This document shows, piece by piece, positions 1 to 8,607 of a stretch of DNA of 64,000 nucleotides; the stretch's first letter is position 1; each line of letters opens with the position of its first letter. The notes under the pieces were generated by a model that worked only from the letters and a program-made list of their open reading frames with translations, ran no database searches and was not told where the DNA came from. Both the position numbers and the translations under genes were made by a program. This DNA comes from Bauldia sp965232525 (GTDB lineage Bacteria > Pseudomonadota > Alphaproteobacteria > Rhizobiales > Kaistiaceae). The stretch spans positions 992,001 to 1,056,000 of the forward strand of contig NZ_OZ246980.1 of the NCBI RefSeq assembly GCF_965232525.1. The letters are read 5' to 3'.

Positions 1-855
1 ATAAAAGATGTGCTGGCCGATCCGATCGACTTTTCGCAGCTTGCTCGCCCAGAACGGCGAAACCGACACCGCGTGATAGTGGGTGGCGCTCCCCAGCGGG
101 CTGTGCTGCAGGTCGCTGCCGGCGAGTACTTCCTGCGCTACCGCCATCGCCTTGTCCCAAGCGCGGCGATCGCGAACCCGTTCGGCCTTGCCATCGCACG
201 CGAACGAGAACTGGCAGCGATGCCGTTTGTGCTCGTTCTGATAGACGACCTTGCAGATTGTATCCGGGTAACGACGGCTGCGAACGCGATTAATCACGAC
301 CTGAGCGACGGCCGTTTGTCCGATCCGGTCCTCACCGCGCGCCTCGAAATAGACGGCGTGGGCAAGGCAGCGAGCCTCGCCCGGGGAAGCTGCCGAAAAC
401 GCGACCGGGTCGACCGCGACATCGCCCCATTTGAACCCCCGGCGCAGAACGTGTTCGGCGCCCGAGGGATCCGCGAAGACAGCGTCAAACATCGGATGGG
501 TGTCCAGCGCATCGCCGACGGACGCATAGGCCAGCACCGGCATAGATACCGCCGCCGGCCCGGCGTCAGCAGCCACCGGTTCGACTTCCGTGGCGACCTC
601 GGTAGCCGGCCACAGTCGGTCGAAGGTCGGTCGGATTGCTAGGGATTCAAGGTCGGCCTTGACGGTTCGGACGACCGCATGGCTCTGCCGAACATCGACC
701 GCCGAAACATCGACAACGCGCCGCTCGGAGAATGCCCAGCGGGTGGTCGACGCCGCTGCGACCAGACATACAGCCAGAAAAATCAGGAAGATTGTCGGAC
801 GCGGAACGCCCGCCGACCGCGTCGGCCCCATATATGTCGACCCCGGTATTTCCAT
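1..855 (-). CDS. SleB-type cell wall hydrolase (3' end cut by window)
   Basis: Reading the minus strand from ATG at 855 gives 285 codons that stay open to the window edge, so the C-terminus is missing. The N-terminus has one hydrophobic segment (about residues 20-36, PTIFLIFLAVCLVAA), a membrane anchor or signal peptide. A variable linker follows, then from about residue 165 the hydrolase-2 (SleB/CwlJ) domain: ARCLAHAVYFEARGE, IGQTAVAQVVINRV, CQFSFACDG and GSATHYHA. The E in YFEARGE is the expected catalytic glutamate. Family role (known): peptidoglycan lytic transglycosylase/amidase-type hydrolase, here probably periplasmic. A second in-frame ATG eight codons later is an alternative start. 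Confidence 0.85.
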   Translation of the reverse strand, partial: MEIPGSTYMGPTRSAGVPRPTIFLIFLAVCLVAAASTTRWAFSERRVVDVSAVDVRQSHAVVRTVKADLESLAIRPTFDRLWPATEVATEVEPVAADAGPAAVSMPVLAYASVGDALDTHPMFDAVFADPSGAEHVLRRGFKWGDVAVDPVAFSAASPGEARCLAHAVYFEARGEDRIGQTAVAQVVINRVRSRRYPDTICKVVYQNEHKRHRCQFSFACDGKAERVRDRRAWDKAMAVAQEVLAGSDLQHSPLGSATHYHAVSVSPFWASKLRKVDRIGQHIFY

Positions 856-913
856 TCTGTTAAGAAATAGCCGAAACAGGCGTCAAACTGCAAGTCGCTG
901 CGGTTCTCATCAG

Positions 914-1672
914 CTATCCGCGACCGACAAATGGCATGTTGGTTGCCATCACCGTCATCGTCAGGACGTTGGCGTCAAGCGGCAAGCTCGCCATGTAGAC
1001 GATCCCGTCGGCTACCGCTTTGACGTCCATTCGAGGCTCAGTCGCGAGGCTGCCGTCGGCCTGGAGCACACCGCCCGTCATCTTCTGGGTCATGTCCGTC
1101 GCAGCATTGCCGATATCGATCTGTCCGCAAGCAATGCTGTACGGCCGCCCCTCGAGCGCGATGGACTTGGTGATGCCGGTGACGCCGTGCTTGGTGGCGT
1201 TATATGCGATCGCATTGGGACGGGGGGTCGTCGCCGAGATCGAACCGTTGTTGATAATCCGGCCGCCTTGGGGATCTTGCGCTTTCATCACCCGGTATGC
1301 GGCCTGAGCACAGAGGAACAAACCGTTAAGGTTGGCGTCGACCACCGCCTGCCAATCGGCGAACGCGACGTCCTCAATGGGCGCCGGCGGGGCGGTGATG
1401 CCGGCGTTGTTGAAGACGACATCGACCCGGCCGAACGCTGACTTGGCAGCCGCGAAGAGCGCTGTCACCGAGTCTGGATTGCCGACGTCCGTCGGCACCG
1501 CTATGGCTTTGCTGCCAAGGTCGGCGATCTCGGCCGCCACTGATTCCAGCGGTTCCTTGCGGCGACCGGCCAGAACGCAGGCATAACCCTCGCCCGCCAA
1601 CGCCAGGACGCTCGCCTTGCCGATACCGCTGCCGGCACCGGTCACCACCGCAACCCCCCGAGACTCAGCCAT
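914..1672 (-). CDS. SDR family NAD(P)-dependent oxidoreductase
   Basis: A 252-residue classical short-chain dehydrogenase. The nucleotide-binding TGxxxGIG motif is at residues 11-18, NNAG at 88-91, the catalytic Ser around 144-146 and YxxxK at Y157/K161. A basic residue after beta-2 (GRRKE, 36-40) suggests a preference for NADP(H); this is inference. The substrate cannot be told. It starts at ATG 1672 and lies alone between sleB and the ATP-grasp gene, all on the minus strand with gaps of 58 and 133 bp. Confidence 0.9.
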   Translation of the reverse strand: MAESRGVAVVTGAGSGIGKASVLALAGEGYACVLAGRRKEPLESVAAEIADLGSKAIAVPTDVGNPDSVTALFAAAKSAFGRVDVVFNNAGITAPPAPIEDVAFADWQAVVDANLNGLFLCAQAAYRVMKAQDPQGGRIINNGSISATTPRPNAIAYNATKHGVTGITKSIALEGRPYSIACGQIDIGNAATDMTQKMTGGVLQADGSLATEPRMDVKAVADGIVYMASLPLDANVLTMTVMATNMPFVGRG

Positions 1673-1805
1673 TTTCTTGCTCCGTGTTCGCTAGCTTTGA
1701 ACCGGCGTTTGTACACGGCCTGACGTAGCGCGGATACCGACAAGTTTTAGGCGTAGTGGGCGGGCCGGCGATCGCATCTTTGTCCCGACGCAAGCGGTCG
1801 AAGGC

Positions 1806-2621
1806 CTACTGGCACGTCACTGCGAACTCGCTCAACCGTTCGACGATGCGGGGAATGTCGCACCGGTAAAAACCAGCAGAGTTAATCGAATTGAATTCAA
1901 CCACTCGGAGATCGGTGCCTTTGCGGCCAGGAACCTCCGCGATATCAACGACGAAACAGGGTGCCGGCGCGTAGAGGCTCACGACTGTATTGGTAAACTC
2001 CAGGACATGGTCCGGAGCGCCTGCTGATTGCGTGGGAATGCCCCCATCAGCGTACTGGCAGAAGGAGACAAGCTCACCATCGACAACGAAGACTCGCCAT
2101 TCCCGACCGAGATCCCAAGCCTGTCCGACCAAAGCTGCGTTGTCGTTGTTATCAAAATACCCCACTCGAACAAGTTTGCTCGCCCAGGCCTCGAGGTCCG
2201 GCAAACCGTAGACTTTGCCTGGAAATTCTTTCGTTTCGGAATCAGGCCTGATGAACACCTTCGTCCATCCGGCTTGGCGGGCGACTCGAGCTGCATCCGA
2301 CCAAGTTGTGGTGACGGCATCGCCGTTCAATGCGATCTCGCCGAGCCTGTCGCGAGTTTCGCCAGCTGCAAAAGCGGGGCCGTCCCAACCGCCAGGTATC
2401 CAATCGTTCTCGCGAGCAATCCTCAAGAGGCCGCTTGAACCGTAGACGATGCAGGGGCCATCTATGTCTGGCAATGGCTCCGCGGGTTCATGGTCAAAGG
2501 GAATAACCCGCAGGGTTTCGAGGCGGCACCCCAAAGTCCCTATGGATTTGGTCAGCGCGTTGTAGTCGCCCTGACCGATAGCGTTGGACTGAAGTATCCA
2601 CGTGACCGGAAGGTTCTTCAT
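1806..2621 (-). CDS. ATP-grasp protein, R2K-type (DUF4343-like)
   Basis: A 271-residue protein with a compact ATP-grasp arrangement: FIRPDSETKEFPGK (123-136), REWRVFVVDGELVS (173-186), then the acidic metal-binding pair FVVDIAEV (D226) and VEFNSINSAGFY (E242, N244). This resembles the R2K clade of ATP-grasp enzymes, which make amide or peptide bonds on unknown, often protein or peptide, substrates (known for the superfamily, not shown here). It sits 36 bp downstream of phnN on the same strand, so it may be the last gene of the phn transcript. Its sequence looks more AT-rich than its neighbours, which hints at later acquisition. Function unknown. Confidence 0.75.
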   Translation of the reverse strand: MKNLPVTWILQSNAIGQGDYNALTKSIGTLGCRLETLRVIPFDHEPAEPLPDIDGPCIVYGSSGLLRIARENDWIPGGWDGPAFAAGETRDRLGEIALNGDAVTTTWSDAARVARQAGWTKVFIRPDSETKEFPGKVYGLPDLEAWASKLVRVGYFDNNDNAALVGQAWDLGREWRVFVVDGELVSFCQYADGGIPTQSAGAPDHVLEFTNTVVSLYAPAPCFVVDIAEVPGRKGTDLRVVEFNSINSAGFYRCDIPRIVERLSEFAVTCQ

Positions 2622-2657
2622 CTGATCGACGGAAAACTGTCTTGCTTTCCACCCACT

Positions 2658-3176
2658 TTAGCCGCGGAGGATAGATAACAAAGTCGCTCCAGTATCCTCG
2701 ATCGAGCCCGAGGTATCGATTGACATGACGTCTTCGCCATCGACGATCCTCCCGACTTCGCGAGAGAGCCGTCTTGCGATGTCGGCTTCGGTTTCGCGAC
2801 CGCGTTTCCGCAGCCGTTCGGCCAACACAGCCGCCGGGGCCACGAGCGACACAACGATGGTCGGCTGAAAGCGCTTGCGCGCGTCATCGACCACGGTTCG
2901 CGAGACATTGACCACAACGGTCCGCCCGGCGGCCAGATCCGCGGCGATGCCGGCCGGGATTCCATACCGGAGGCCGTGGGCGCCCCAATGCAAGGCAAAA
3001 GCGCCGCCCTCCACCTGGGCGTCGAACGCCTCCTCCGACAAGACGTCATGATCCTCGGCGGCGGTGTCGTCGCGGGTGATGCTCCGTCGCGGAAACACGA
3101 AAGAGGAATCTTTCGTCAGATGCCGCCGGCAGTGATCGATCAGCGTGTCCTTGCCAACGCCGCTCGGACCGACCAC
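2658..3176 (-). CDS. phnN: Ribose 1,5-bisphosphokinase PhnN
   Basis: Guanylate-kinase-like P-loop enzyme that phosphorylates ribose 1,5-bisphosphate to PRPP, the last step of the C-P lyase pathway. Visible motifs: GPSGVGKD (P-loop), FPRRSITR and WGAHGLRYGIP (substrate loop, as in GMP kinases), then RLRKRGRE. The first canonical start, GTG 3176, falls inside the first beta-strand and leaves only MVG before PSGVGKD. The reading frame stays open upstream to a stop at 3269 but holds no ATG, GTG or TTG. A CTG at 3218 would overlap the TGA of phnM and restore the strand (GTLILVVGPSG). The true start is therefore uncertain. 172 residues as given. Confidence 0.88.
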   Translation of the reverse strand: MVGPSGVGKDTLIDHCRRHLTKDSSFVFPRRSITRDDTAAEDHDVLSEEAFDAQVEGGAFALHWGAHGLRYGIPAGIAADLAAGRTVVVNVSRTVVDDARKRFQPTIVVSLVAPAAVLAERLRKRGRETEADIARRLSREVGRIVDGEDVMSIDTSGSIEDTGATLLSILRG

Positions 3177-3214
3177 CAGGATCAGCGTGCCACGGCCCGT
3201 GTTCGGATGACACC

Positions 3215-4354
3215 TCAGACGACCCGGCGACCTTGGCGCCAGACCGACCGGACGACGGGCACACCGTCATCGATGTGAACCTGTACCAGATCGGCTCGCT
3301 TCCCCGGTGCGATTTCACCACGGTCATCGAGACCGGCGGCGGCGGCCGGGTTGGCCGATACCAACGCGACAGCGGCCGGCAAATCGATCGAACCGGATCT
3401 ATCGGCGATCATGAAAATCGACTGGAGCAGACTGAAGGGGATGTAGTCCGACGACAGGACATCAAGGAGCCCGGCATCGGCGAGATCGCCGGCAGCGACG
3501 TTGCCAGAATGAGAACCACCGCGAACGATGTTGGGGGCGCCCATGAGAACCTTGAGGCCGGCCTCACGGGACGCGCGTGCGGCTTCCATCGTGGTCGGGA
3601 ATTCGGCGAGCCCGACACCGTGCTCGACTGCCTCCTCGACATGGGCCTCGGTGGCGTCGTCATGACTGGCAAGGATGATCCCCCGGGCGCGGCAAGCCTC
3701 CGACAACGCCTTGCGGTTCCCTGGCGACCACCGGCCGGCATGCTCCTGCCGCTGCCGGACGAAGGCCATGAACTCGTCGTCCGACATGCCGGTCTTGCCC
3801 TGATAGTAGATCCGGTAGGCGTCCATTGACGTGAACTGACGCTGGCCCGGCGTGTGGTCCATCATCGAGACGAGCCGGACCTGCGGGTCATCTGCGAACA
3901 GCGCGAACCCATCCATCACGTCCGCGGCCGACACCTCGCACCGCAGATGAATAAGATGGTCGGCACGGAGTCGACCACGACTCTTTCCCGCTTCGATTGC
4001 GTCCGCCAGTTGACGCATGTCCTCGGAGCGCAGCCGGGCGTCCTCGTCCATGCCGACCCGCAGCGCGTCGAACACCGTGGTGATTCCCGACGCCGCAATC
4101 TGGGCATCGTGAGCCTGGACTGCCACCGCCGCGTTCCAGCGGACCTGCGGGCGCGGCGCGTAGTGGCTTTCCAGGTGGTCGGTATGGAGCTCGACCAGTC
4201 CCGGGAGCAGCCAATCGCCCTCCATGTCGACACCGTCGTCACTGCTTCCACGGTCGCCGACCTCGGCGATTGTGCCGTCGCGGACCACCAAGTCGCCGTC
4301 ATGGACGGTGTCGGCAAGGACAATGCGCGCGTTTCGGAAGACGGTTTCGATCAT
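3215..4354 (-). CDS. phnM: RPnTP hydrolase PhnM (alpha-D-ribose 1-methylphosphonate 5-triphosphate diphosphatase)
   Basis: A 379-residue amidohydrolase-fold enzyme. It removes pyrophosphate from ribosyl-phosphonate triphosphate to give the PhnJ substrate. The amidohydrolase metal motif is seen in GLVELHTDHLESH (about residues 52-64). Also visible are SMMDHTPGQRQF, ASHDDATEAHVEEA, AEFPTTMEAA and GGSHSGN, all characteristic of PhnM. It starts at ATG 4354, 68 bp after phnE, and its stop lies at the beginning of phnN, as in most phn operons. Confidence 0.95.
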   Translation of the reverse strand: MIETVFRNARIVLADTVHDGDLVVRDGTIAEVGDRGSSDDGVDMEGDWLLPGLVELHTDHLESHYAPRPQVRWNAAVAVQAHDAQIAASGITTVFDALRVGMDEDARLRSEDMRQLADAIEAGKSRGRLRADHLIHLRCEVSAADVMDGFALFADDPQVRLVSMMDHTPGQRQFTSMDAYRIYYQGKTGMSDDEFMAFVRQRQEHAGRWSPGNRKALSEACRARGIILASHDDATEAHVEEAVEHGVGLAEFPTTMEAARASREAGLKVLMGAPNIVRGGSHSGNVAAGDLADAGLLDVLSSDYIPFSLLQSIFMIADRSGSIDLPAAVALVSANPAAAAGLDDRGEIAPGKRADLVQVHIDDGVPVVRSVWRQGRRVV

Positions 4355-4422
4355 GGCGTCGTTCGTTCGGCGTCATCCGGAGCTGACTCTTTTTGAGAGT
4401 ACCAATCGGGACGACGGCCTTC

Positions 4423-5244
4423 CTAAATCACCATTTTGCGGAGTTGCTGTGATATCAGGTCAACAATCGTGACCGTGATGATGACAACGATGAGGATGGC
4501 CGCGGTTTCGGCATAATAGAAGCCGCGGATCGATTCGAACAGCACTTGTCCGATACCTCCGGCGCCGACGAGGCCGAGGACGGTGGCAGAGCGCACGTTC
4601 GATTCGAACCGGTAGAGCGAAAATGAAAGCCACAACGGCATCACCTGCGGGATGACGCCATAAACGATTTCCTGAACCTTGGACGCGCCGGTTGCCCGAA
4701 TCCCCTCGACCGGCCGAGGGTCGATCGCTTCGACGGCCTCCGAGAACAGCTTGGCCAGAACCCCCGTGGTGTGAATGAACAACGCCATGACACCGGCGAA
4801 CGGCCCGAGCCCAACCGCTACCACGAACAGGACTGCGAAGACCAACTCGTTGATCGCGCGGAAGGCGTCCATCATACGGCGAACCGGCTGGTAGACCCAC
4901 CACGGCACCATGTTGTTGGAACTGAGGATGCCGAACGGCACCGAGGCGATGACGGCAAGAACCGTCCCCCAGATGGCGATCTGCACCGTCAGGATGATTT
5001 CTTCGATGTAGTAGTCGATGTCGCGAAAACTGGGACTAAGGAAGCCGCTGGCGTAGTCAGCCATGTTGCTCGCGTCGGTGAACAGGTTCACCACGCGATA
5101 CATCTCCGCCGGCGCCCAGCCCCAGACCAGGAGCGCGACCAGACCGCCCCAGACGACCAAGTTGAACGCCGTGCGGCCCCAGTCTCGCGCCGGCAGCGCC
5201 GGGGGCTTTCCCGAGCGGCTTCGCAGAGCGACGTCGGTGGTCAT
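4423..5244 (-). CDS. phnE: Phosphonate ABC transporter permease PhnE
   Basis: A 273-residue inner-membrane permease with about six hydrophobic segments and a typical binding-protein-dependent transport loop (EAVEAIDPRPVEGIRATGASKVQEI, the EAA region that contacts PhnC). It imports phosphonates with PhnC and PhnD. Only one permease gene is present; some alphaproteobacteria carry two (PhnE1/PhnE2), so this system would use a homodimer. ATG at 5244, 60 bp downstream of phnD. Confidence 0.95.
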   Translation of the reverse strand: MTTDVALRSRSGKPPALPARDWGRTAFNLVVWGGLVALLVWGWAPAEMYRVVNLFTDASNMADYASGFLSPSFRDIDYYIEEIILTVQIAIWGTVLAVIASVPFGILSSNNMVPWWVYQPVRRMMDAFRAINELVFAVLFVVAVGLGPFAGVMALFIHTTGVLAKLFSEAVEAIDPRPVEGIRATGASKVQEIVYGVIPQVMPLWLSFSLYRFESNVRSATVLGLVGAGGIGQVLFESIRGFYYAETAAILIVVIITVTIVDLISQQLRKMVI

Positions 5245-5304
5245 GTTGTCACCAGACAGTAAGGGCGGCGCTAACCGCGCCGCCCAATGCCTGCGACGCC
5301 GGAT

Positions 5305-6303
5305 CTAGACCTGCGGTATCTTCGCCATCAGATCTTCGTACTTAGCTTTCTCGGCCTCGAGCTCTTTCACCTTGGCGGTCTTGTCCGCGTCCGACATCGA
5401 GTCATCGGCCTGGACTTGGAAAATCTGCTTGGTGATCTCCATGACCCGGATCGGATAGAGCTGCGCGTCCGAAGACGGCCGGAACGGGGCCCAACCCAAG
5501 GGCTCCAGGACGCCGCGGGCCGTTTCGACCTCCTCGGGTGTGCCAAGGCGGCCGTAGCCGACGAAGAAGGTCATGATCTTGTCCTTGGTCGTCTGATCAA
5601 GCTCCTTGTGCCAGACGATCGGGTCGGACGGAATCAGCGGCGACTGCCAGATGATCTTGACCTTGGCGGCGGCTTCCGGATTGGTCACCTGAAGGCGGCG
5701 GAGGTTCTCGGTGTTATTGGTCGCCACGTCGACCTGCTTGTTGGCAACCGCCATCAGGTTGGTCTCGTGGTTGGCGTTGCGCACCGTCTTGAAGCACTGC
5801 TTCGGATCGATGTTGTTCGCCGCGAAGACAAACGTCGTCGGAACCAGGAAGCCGGATGTCGAGTTCGGATCGCCGATGCCGAAGTCGAGCGACTGGTCAC
5901 AAGCCAGCGCGTCCTCCAGAGAAGACAGCGGGCTATCGACGTTGGCGAGCAGCAGCGACCAGTAGCCGGGGTTTCCTTCGACATCTACCGTCTGGACGAA
6001 GACTTCGCCGTTCGAGCGATCAACGGCTTCCATCGCCGACTTGTTGCCGAACCAGGCGACGTCGACCTTGCCGAAACGCATGCCCTCGATGACGCCGGCA
6101 TAATCCGAGGCGAAGAAGGCATTGACCTTCAGGCCCGTCTCCTCGGTCATCGCATCAAGGAAGGGGTCCCAGATGGTCTTGAGGTTTTGCTGGGACTCGG
6201 TCGAGATGATTCCGAAGTTGATTTCGGCCGTCTCGGCAAACGCCGCTGTCGACAGCGACGCGACGATGGCAGTCGCGGCGACGCTCTTGAGCAGAAGGTT
6301 CAT
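5305..6303 (-). CDS. phnD: Phosphonate ABC transporter substrate-binding protein PhnD
   Basis: A 332-residue periplasmic binding protein. A signal peptide covers about residues 1-23 (MNLLLKSVAATAIVASLSTA then AFA, Sec-type AxA cleavage site). The mature part starts with AEINFGIISTESQQNL, the usual PhnD beginning, and contains FFASDYAGVIEGMRFGKVDVAWFG and GDPNSTSGFLVP, both conserved in phosphonate-binding proteins. The C-terminal end is a charged helix (DADKTAKVKELEAEKAKYED). It delivers phosphonates to PhnE/PhnC. First gene after phnC, gap 38 bp. Confidence 0.96.
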   Translation of the reverse strand: MNLLLKSVAATAIVASLSTAAFAETAEINFGIISTESQQNLKTIWDPFLDAMTEETGLKVNAFFASDYAGVIEGMRFGKVDVAWFGNKSAMEAVDRSNGEVFVQTVDVEGNPGYWSLLLANVDSPLSSLEDALACDQSLDFGIGDPNSTSGFLVPTTFVFAANNIDPKQCFKTVRNANHETNLMAVANKQVDVATNNTENLRRLQVTNPEAAAKVKIIWQSPLIPSDPIVWHKELDQTTKDKIMTFFVGYGRLGTPEEVETARGVLEPLGWAPFRPSSDAQLYPIRVMEITKQIFQVQADDSMSDADKTAKVKELEAEKAKYEDLMAKIPQV

Positions 6304-6341
6304 GGTTGGTCTCCTCTTGGGGTAAACGAAGGCGGTTTGGT

Positions 6342-7172
6342 TCAGGCGGTGGCCAGAGCCGGCTCCCGGACAGGCGGTTCGGTCCGCGCCGGGGCATCAG
6401 GCAGGATCAGTTCCTCAGACGCCTCGCCATACAGATCGCGCAGAACGTCGGTGGTCAGATCAATCGACGGCCCGTCATAGGCGATCTCACCGTCGCGGAG
6501 CGCGACGGTTCTCGGACAGAAACGGCGTGCATATTCCACCTGATGCAGTGAAACGACGATCGTGATGTCGTCGGCATGGTTGATTTCGGACAGCGTCTCC
6601 ATCACCCGCCGCGAAGACACTGGATCGAGAGACGCGATTGGTTCGTCAGCGAGAAGTAGCCGAGCGCGTTGAACCAGCGCCCGGGCAATTGCCGCCCTTT
6701 GTTGTTGGCCCCCAGACAAGGTCGAGGACCGCTGCCGCGCGGTTTCGGCGATGCCGACGCGCGCCAAGGCCGCCATCACCGCTTCTTTTTCGCTGCGGCT
6801 GAACATGCCGAGCGTACCTCGCCAAGTCGGAATGTGGCCGAGGTGACCAACCAACACGTTGGTCATCACGGGAAGCCGACCAACGAGATTGAACTGTTGG
6901 AAGATGACCCCGATTTCGCGTCGGATGTCCCGCGCTTCGTGACTGAGCCGGCCGCCTTCTTGCAGGCGCCGGCCATAGACATCGATACAGCAGGGGCCTT
7001 CGCTGCCGCGATCAAGGCCGGCGACGTGGCGAATAAGGGTCGACTTGCCCGATCCTGACGCCCCGATGAGCGCCACCATCTCGCCCCGCTCGACGGTCAG
7101 GTCGATCCCGCACAGGGCTTTCTTTTTGCCGAAAGTCTTGGTCAGTCCTTTGACAGAAACAGCCGGCACCAC
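6342..7172 (-). CDS. phnC: Phosphonate ABC transporter ATP-binding protein PhnC
   Basis: A 276-residue ABC ATPase. Walker A is GASGSGKST (about residue 37), the Q-loop is IGVIFQQFNLVGRL, the signature is LSGGQQQRAAIARAL, Walker B is LLLADEPIASLDP and the switch His is in VSLHQVEYA. It energises phosphonate import with PhnE and PhnD. GTG start at 7172 followed by another GTG. The C-terminus has a short extra tail rich in Pro and Glu. The 66-bp gap to the upstream transferase gene could hold an internal promoter, but none is clear. Confidence 0.95.
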   Translation of the reverse strand: MVPAVSVKGLTKTFGKKKALCGIDLTVERGEMVALIGASGSGKSTLIRHVAGLDRGSEGPCCIDVYGRRLQEGGRLSHEARDIRREIGVIFQQFNLVGRLPVMTNVLVGHLGHIPTWRGTLGMFSRSEKEAVMAALARVGIAETARQRSSTLSGGQQQRAAIARALVQRARLLLADEPIASLDPVSSRRVMETLSEINHADDITIVVSLHQVEYARRFCPRTVALRDGEIAYDGPSIDLTTDVLRDLYGEASEELILPDAPARTEPPVREPALATA

Positions 7173-7238
7173 CTGCCATCCAAGCTTGGGAGACTGAGGT
7201 CAGCGGCTTGGCTACCCGTCTATTCTGACCGTCAGGTC

Positions 7239-7904
7239 TCAGTTCGGTGACGCTTTTGTGTCGGCGTCCGCGTCTGTGTCAAATCTCTGATTTCGCTCAT
7301 ATTTTTCCAGGAAATCCTCGATCGATAGCGCGCGGAAGTCGTGGAGTGCCCGGTGGATATCTTCATGCGGCCAGTTCCACCACGCCAAAGCGCGAAGTCG
7401 TTCGGCGGCCGGTGCTGGAAATCGCGCCCGGATCGGGCGGGCCGGAACTCCGCCCACGATCGCATAAGGTTCGACGCCGCGCGTGACCACCGAGCCGGCA
7501 CCAATCACAGCACCGTCGCCGATGACGACCCCGGCGGTGACAATTGCGCCGTGGCCGATCCAAACGTCATGGCCGACTGTCACGCTGTTGTCCTCGCGCC
7601 AACGGAACACGGTCTCATCCTTTTCTTCGCCGGCAAAGTAATCCTCGGAGCGGTAGGTGAAGTGGTGCTGGCTTGCACGCCATGTCGGATGGTTCGGTGC
7701 ATTAATCCGCACGTTGGAGGCAATCGAGCAGAACCGTCCGATGTCGGCAAACAGGACCTGGCCGTCCTCCATGATGTAGCTGTAGTCACCCAATTGGCTA
7801 TGAGCGATGCGGGTTCGGTCGCCGATTTCGGTGTAGCGGCCCAGGCGGCAGGTTTCGACCTGCGCGGTCGCCGCGATGGTCGGGGTGTGGCCGAGTCGGG
7901 TCAC
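7239..7904 (-). CDS. Phosphonate-operon hexapeptide acyltransferase (DapH/LpxA-like)
   Basis: A 221-residue left-handed beta-helix transferase. Hexapeptide repeats are visible in two blocks (TAQVETCRLGRYTEIGDRTR near the N-terminus, VTVGHDVWIGHGAIV and VIGDGAVIGAGSVV in the second half), with the catalytic-type His of the chloramphenicol-acetyltransferase-like group (NAPNHPTWRASQHHF). This family recurs in C-P lyase operons. It probably acetylates an amino-phosphonate or an intermediate, a role like PhnO; that is inference. The GTG start overlaps the phnL stop (GTGA), so translation is probably coupled. Confidence 0.85.
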   Translation of the reverse strand: MTRLGHTPTIAATAQVETCRLGRYTEIGDRTRIAHSQLGDYSYIMEDGQVLFADIGRFCSIASNVRINAPNHPTWRASQHHFTYRSEDYFAGEEKDETVFRWREDNSVTVGHDVWIGHGAIVTAGVVIGDGAVIGAGSVVTRGVEPYAIVGGVPARPIRARFPAPAAERLRALAWWNWPHEDIHRALHDFRALSIEDFLEKYERNQRFDTDADADTKASPN

Positions 7905-8605
7905 GCCGTTGTCGCGACCGCAAAATCGCGGACGTCAACAAGCCGGTCGGCGACCGCATCGCGGACGTCCTCATCGTGGAAGATTCCCAGGAAGCCGACA
8001 CCGCGCGTCTTGGCCGATCGGATAAGGTCGATGACAACCTGGCGGTTCACCGCGTCAAGGGAAGCAGTAGGCTCGTCGAGCAGCAACAACGGCTTGTCGT
8101 CGATGAAACCGCGAGCGATGTTGACCCGCTGCTGTTCTCCGCCCGAGAAAGTCGCCGGCGGGAGGCCCCATAACCGCGACGGCAAGTTCAGTCGGCCGAG
8201 CATTTCTTCCGCCCGTGTCCGCGCTTCATCGGCATCGATGCCGCGCGCCAGAAGAGGCTCGACGACGATATCTCGTGTTGCCACCCGCGGGACGACCCTC
8301 AGAAACTGGCTGACATAGCCGACCGTCGATCGGCGCGCGGCAAGAATCGTTCGCGGCGGCGCGGCAGCGATATCGACAAAACCGCCGTTGGTTGCCAGTC
8401 GAATCATCCCCGAGCCGATCTCATAGTTGCCGTAGATCATCTTGAGGATTGAGCTCTTGCCGACGCCCGACGGTCCGGCGAGCACAACGCACTCACCAGG
8501 CGAAACCGTCAGCGTGACGTCGCGAACCACTGGGATATGAACACCGTCCCGCAGGTGCATGGTGAAGCTTTTGGCGACGTCGCGGAGTTCGAGGCGAGGA
8601 GTCAT
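7901..8605 (-). CDS. phnL: C-P lyase ABC-type ATPase PhnL
   Basis: ABC-family ATPase of the C-P lyase complex; it is not a transporter subunit. Walker A is GPSGVGKSS, the signature is FSGGEQQRVNIARG, Walker B is LLLLDEPTASLD, and the switch region is FLGIFHDEDVRD. PhnL is needed with PhnG, PhnH and PhnI to load phosphonate on ATP-derived ribose (known). ATG 8605 is chosen; a TTG at 8611 overlaps the phnK stop and is an alternative that adds two residues. 234 residues. Confidence 0.93.
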   Translation of the reverse strand: MTPRLELRDVAKSFTMHLRDGVHIPVVRDVTLTVSPGECVVLAGPSGVGKSSILKMIYGNYEIGSGMIRLATNGGFVDIAAAPPRTILAARRSTVGYVSQFLRVVPRVATRDIVVEPLLARGIDADEARTRAEEMLGRLNLPSRLWGLPPATFSGGEQQRVNIARGFIDDKPLLLLDEPTASLDAVNRQVVIDLIRSAKTRGVGFLGIFHDEDVRDAVADRLVDVRDFAVATTA

Positions 8606-8607
8606 GC

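Noticed and set aside
10..1441. Long plus-strand frames over 10-642 and 590-1441
   Set aside because: They are mirrors of the SleB hydrolase and the SDR gene on the minus strand, which show clear family motifs; the plus frames are Arg-rich with no domain.
5287..6480. 397-residue plus-strand frame
   Set aside because: It is antisense to phnD, which has a signal peptide and clear PhnD motifs.
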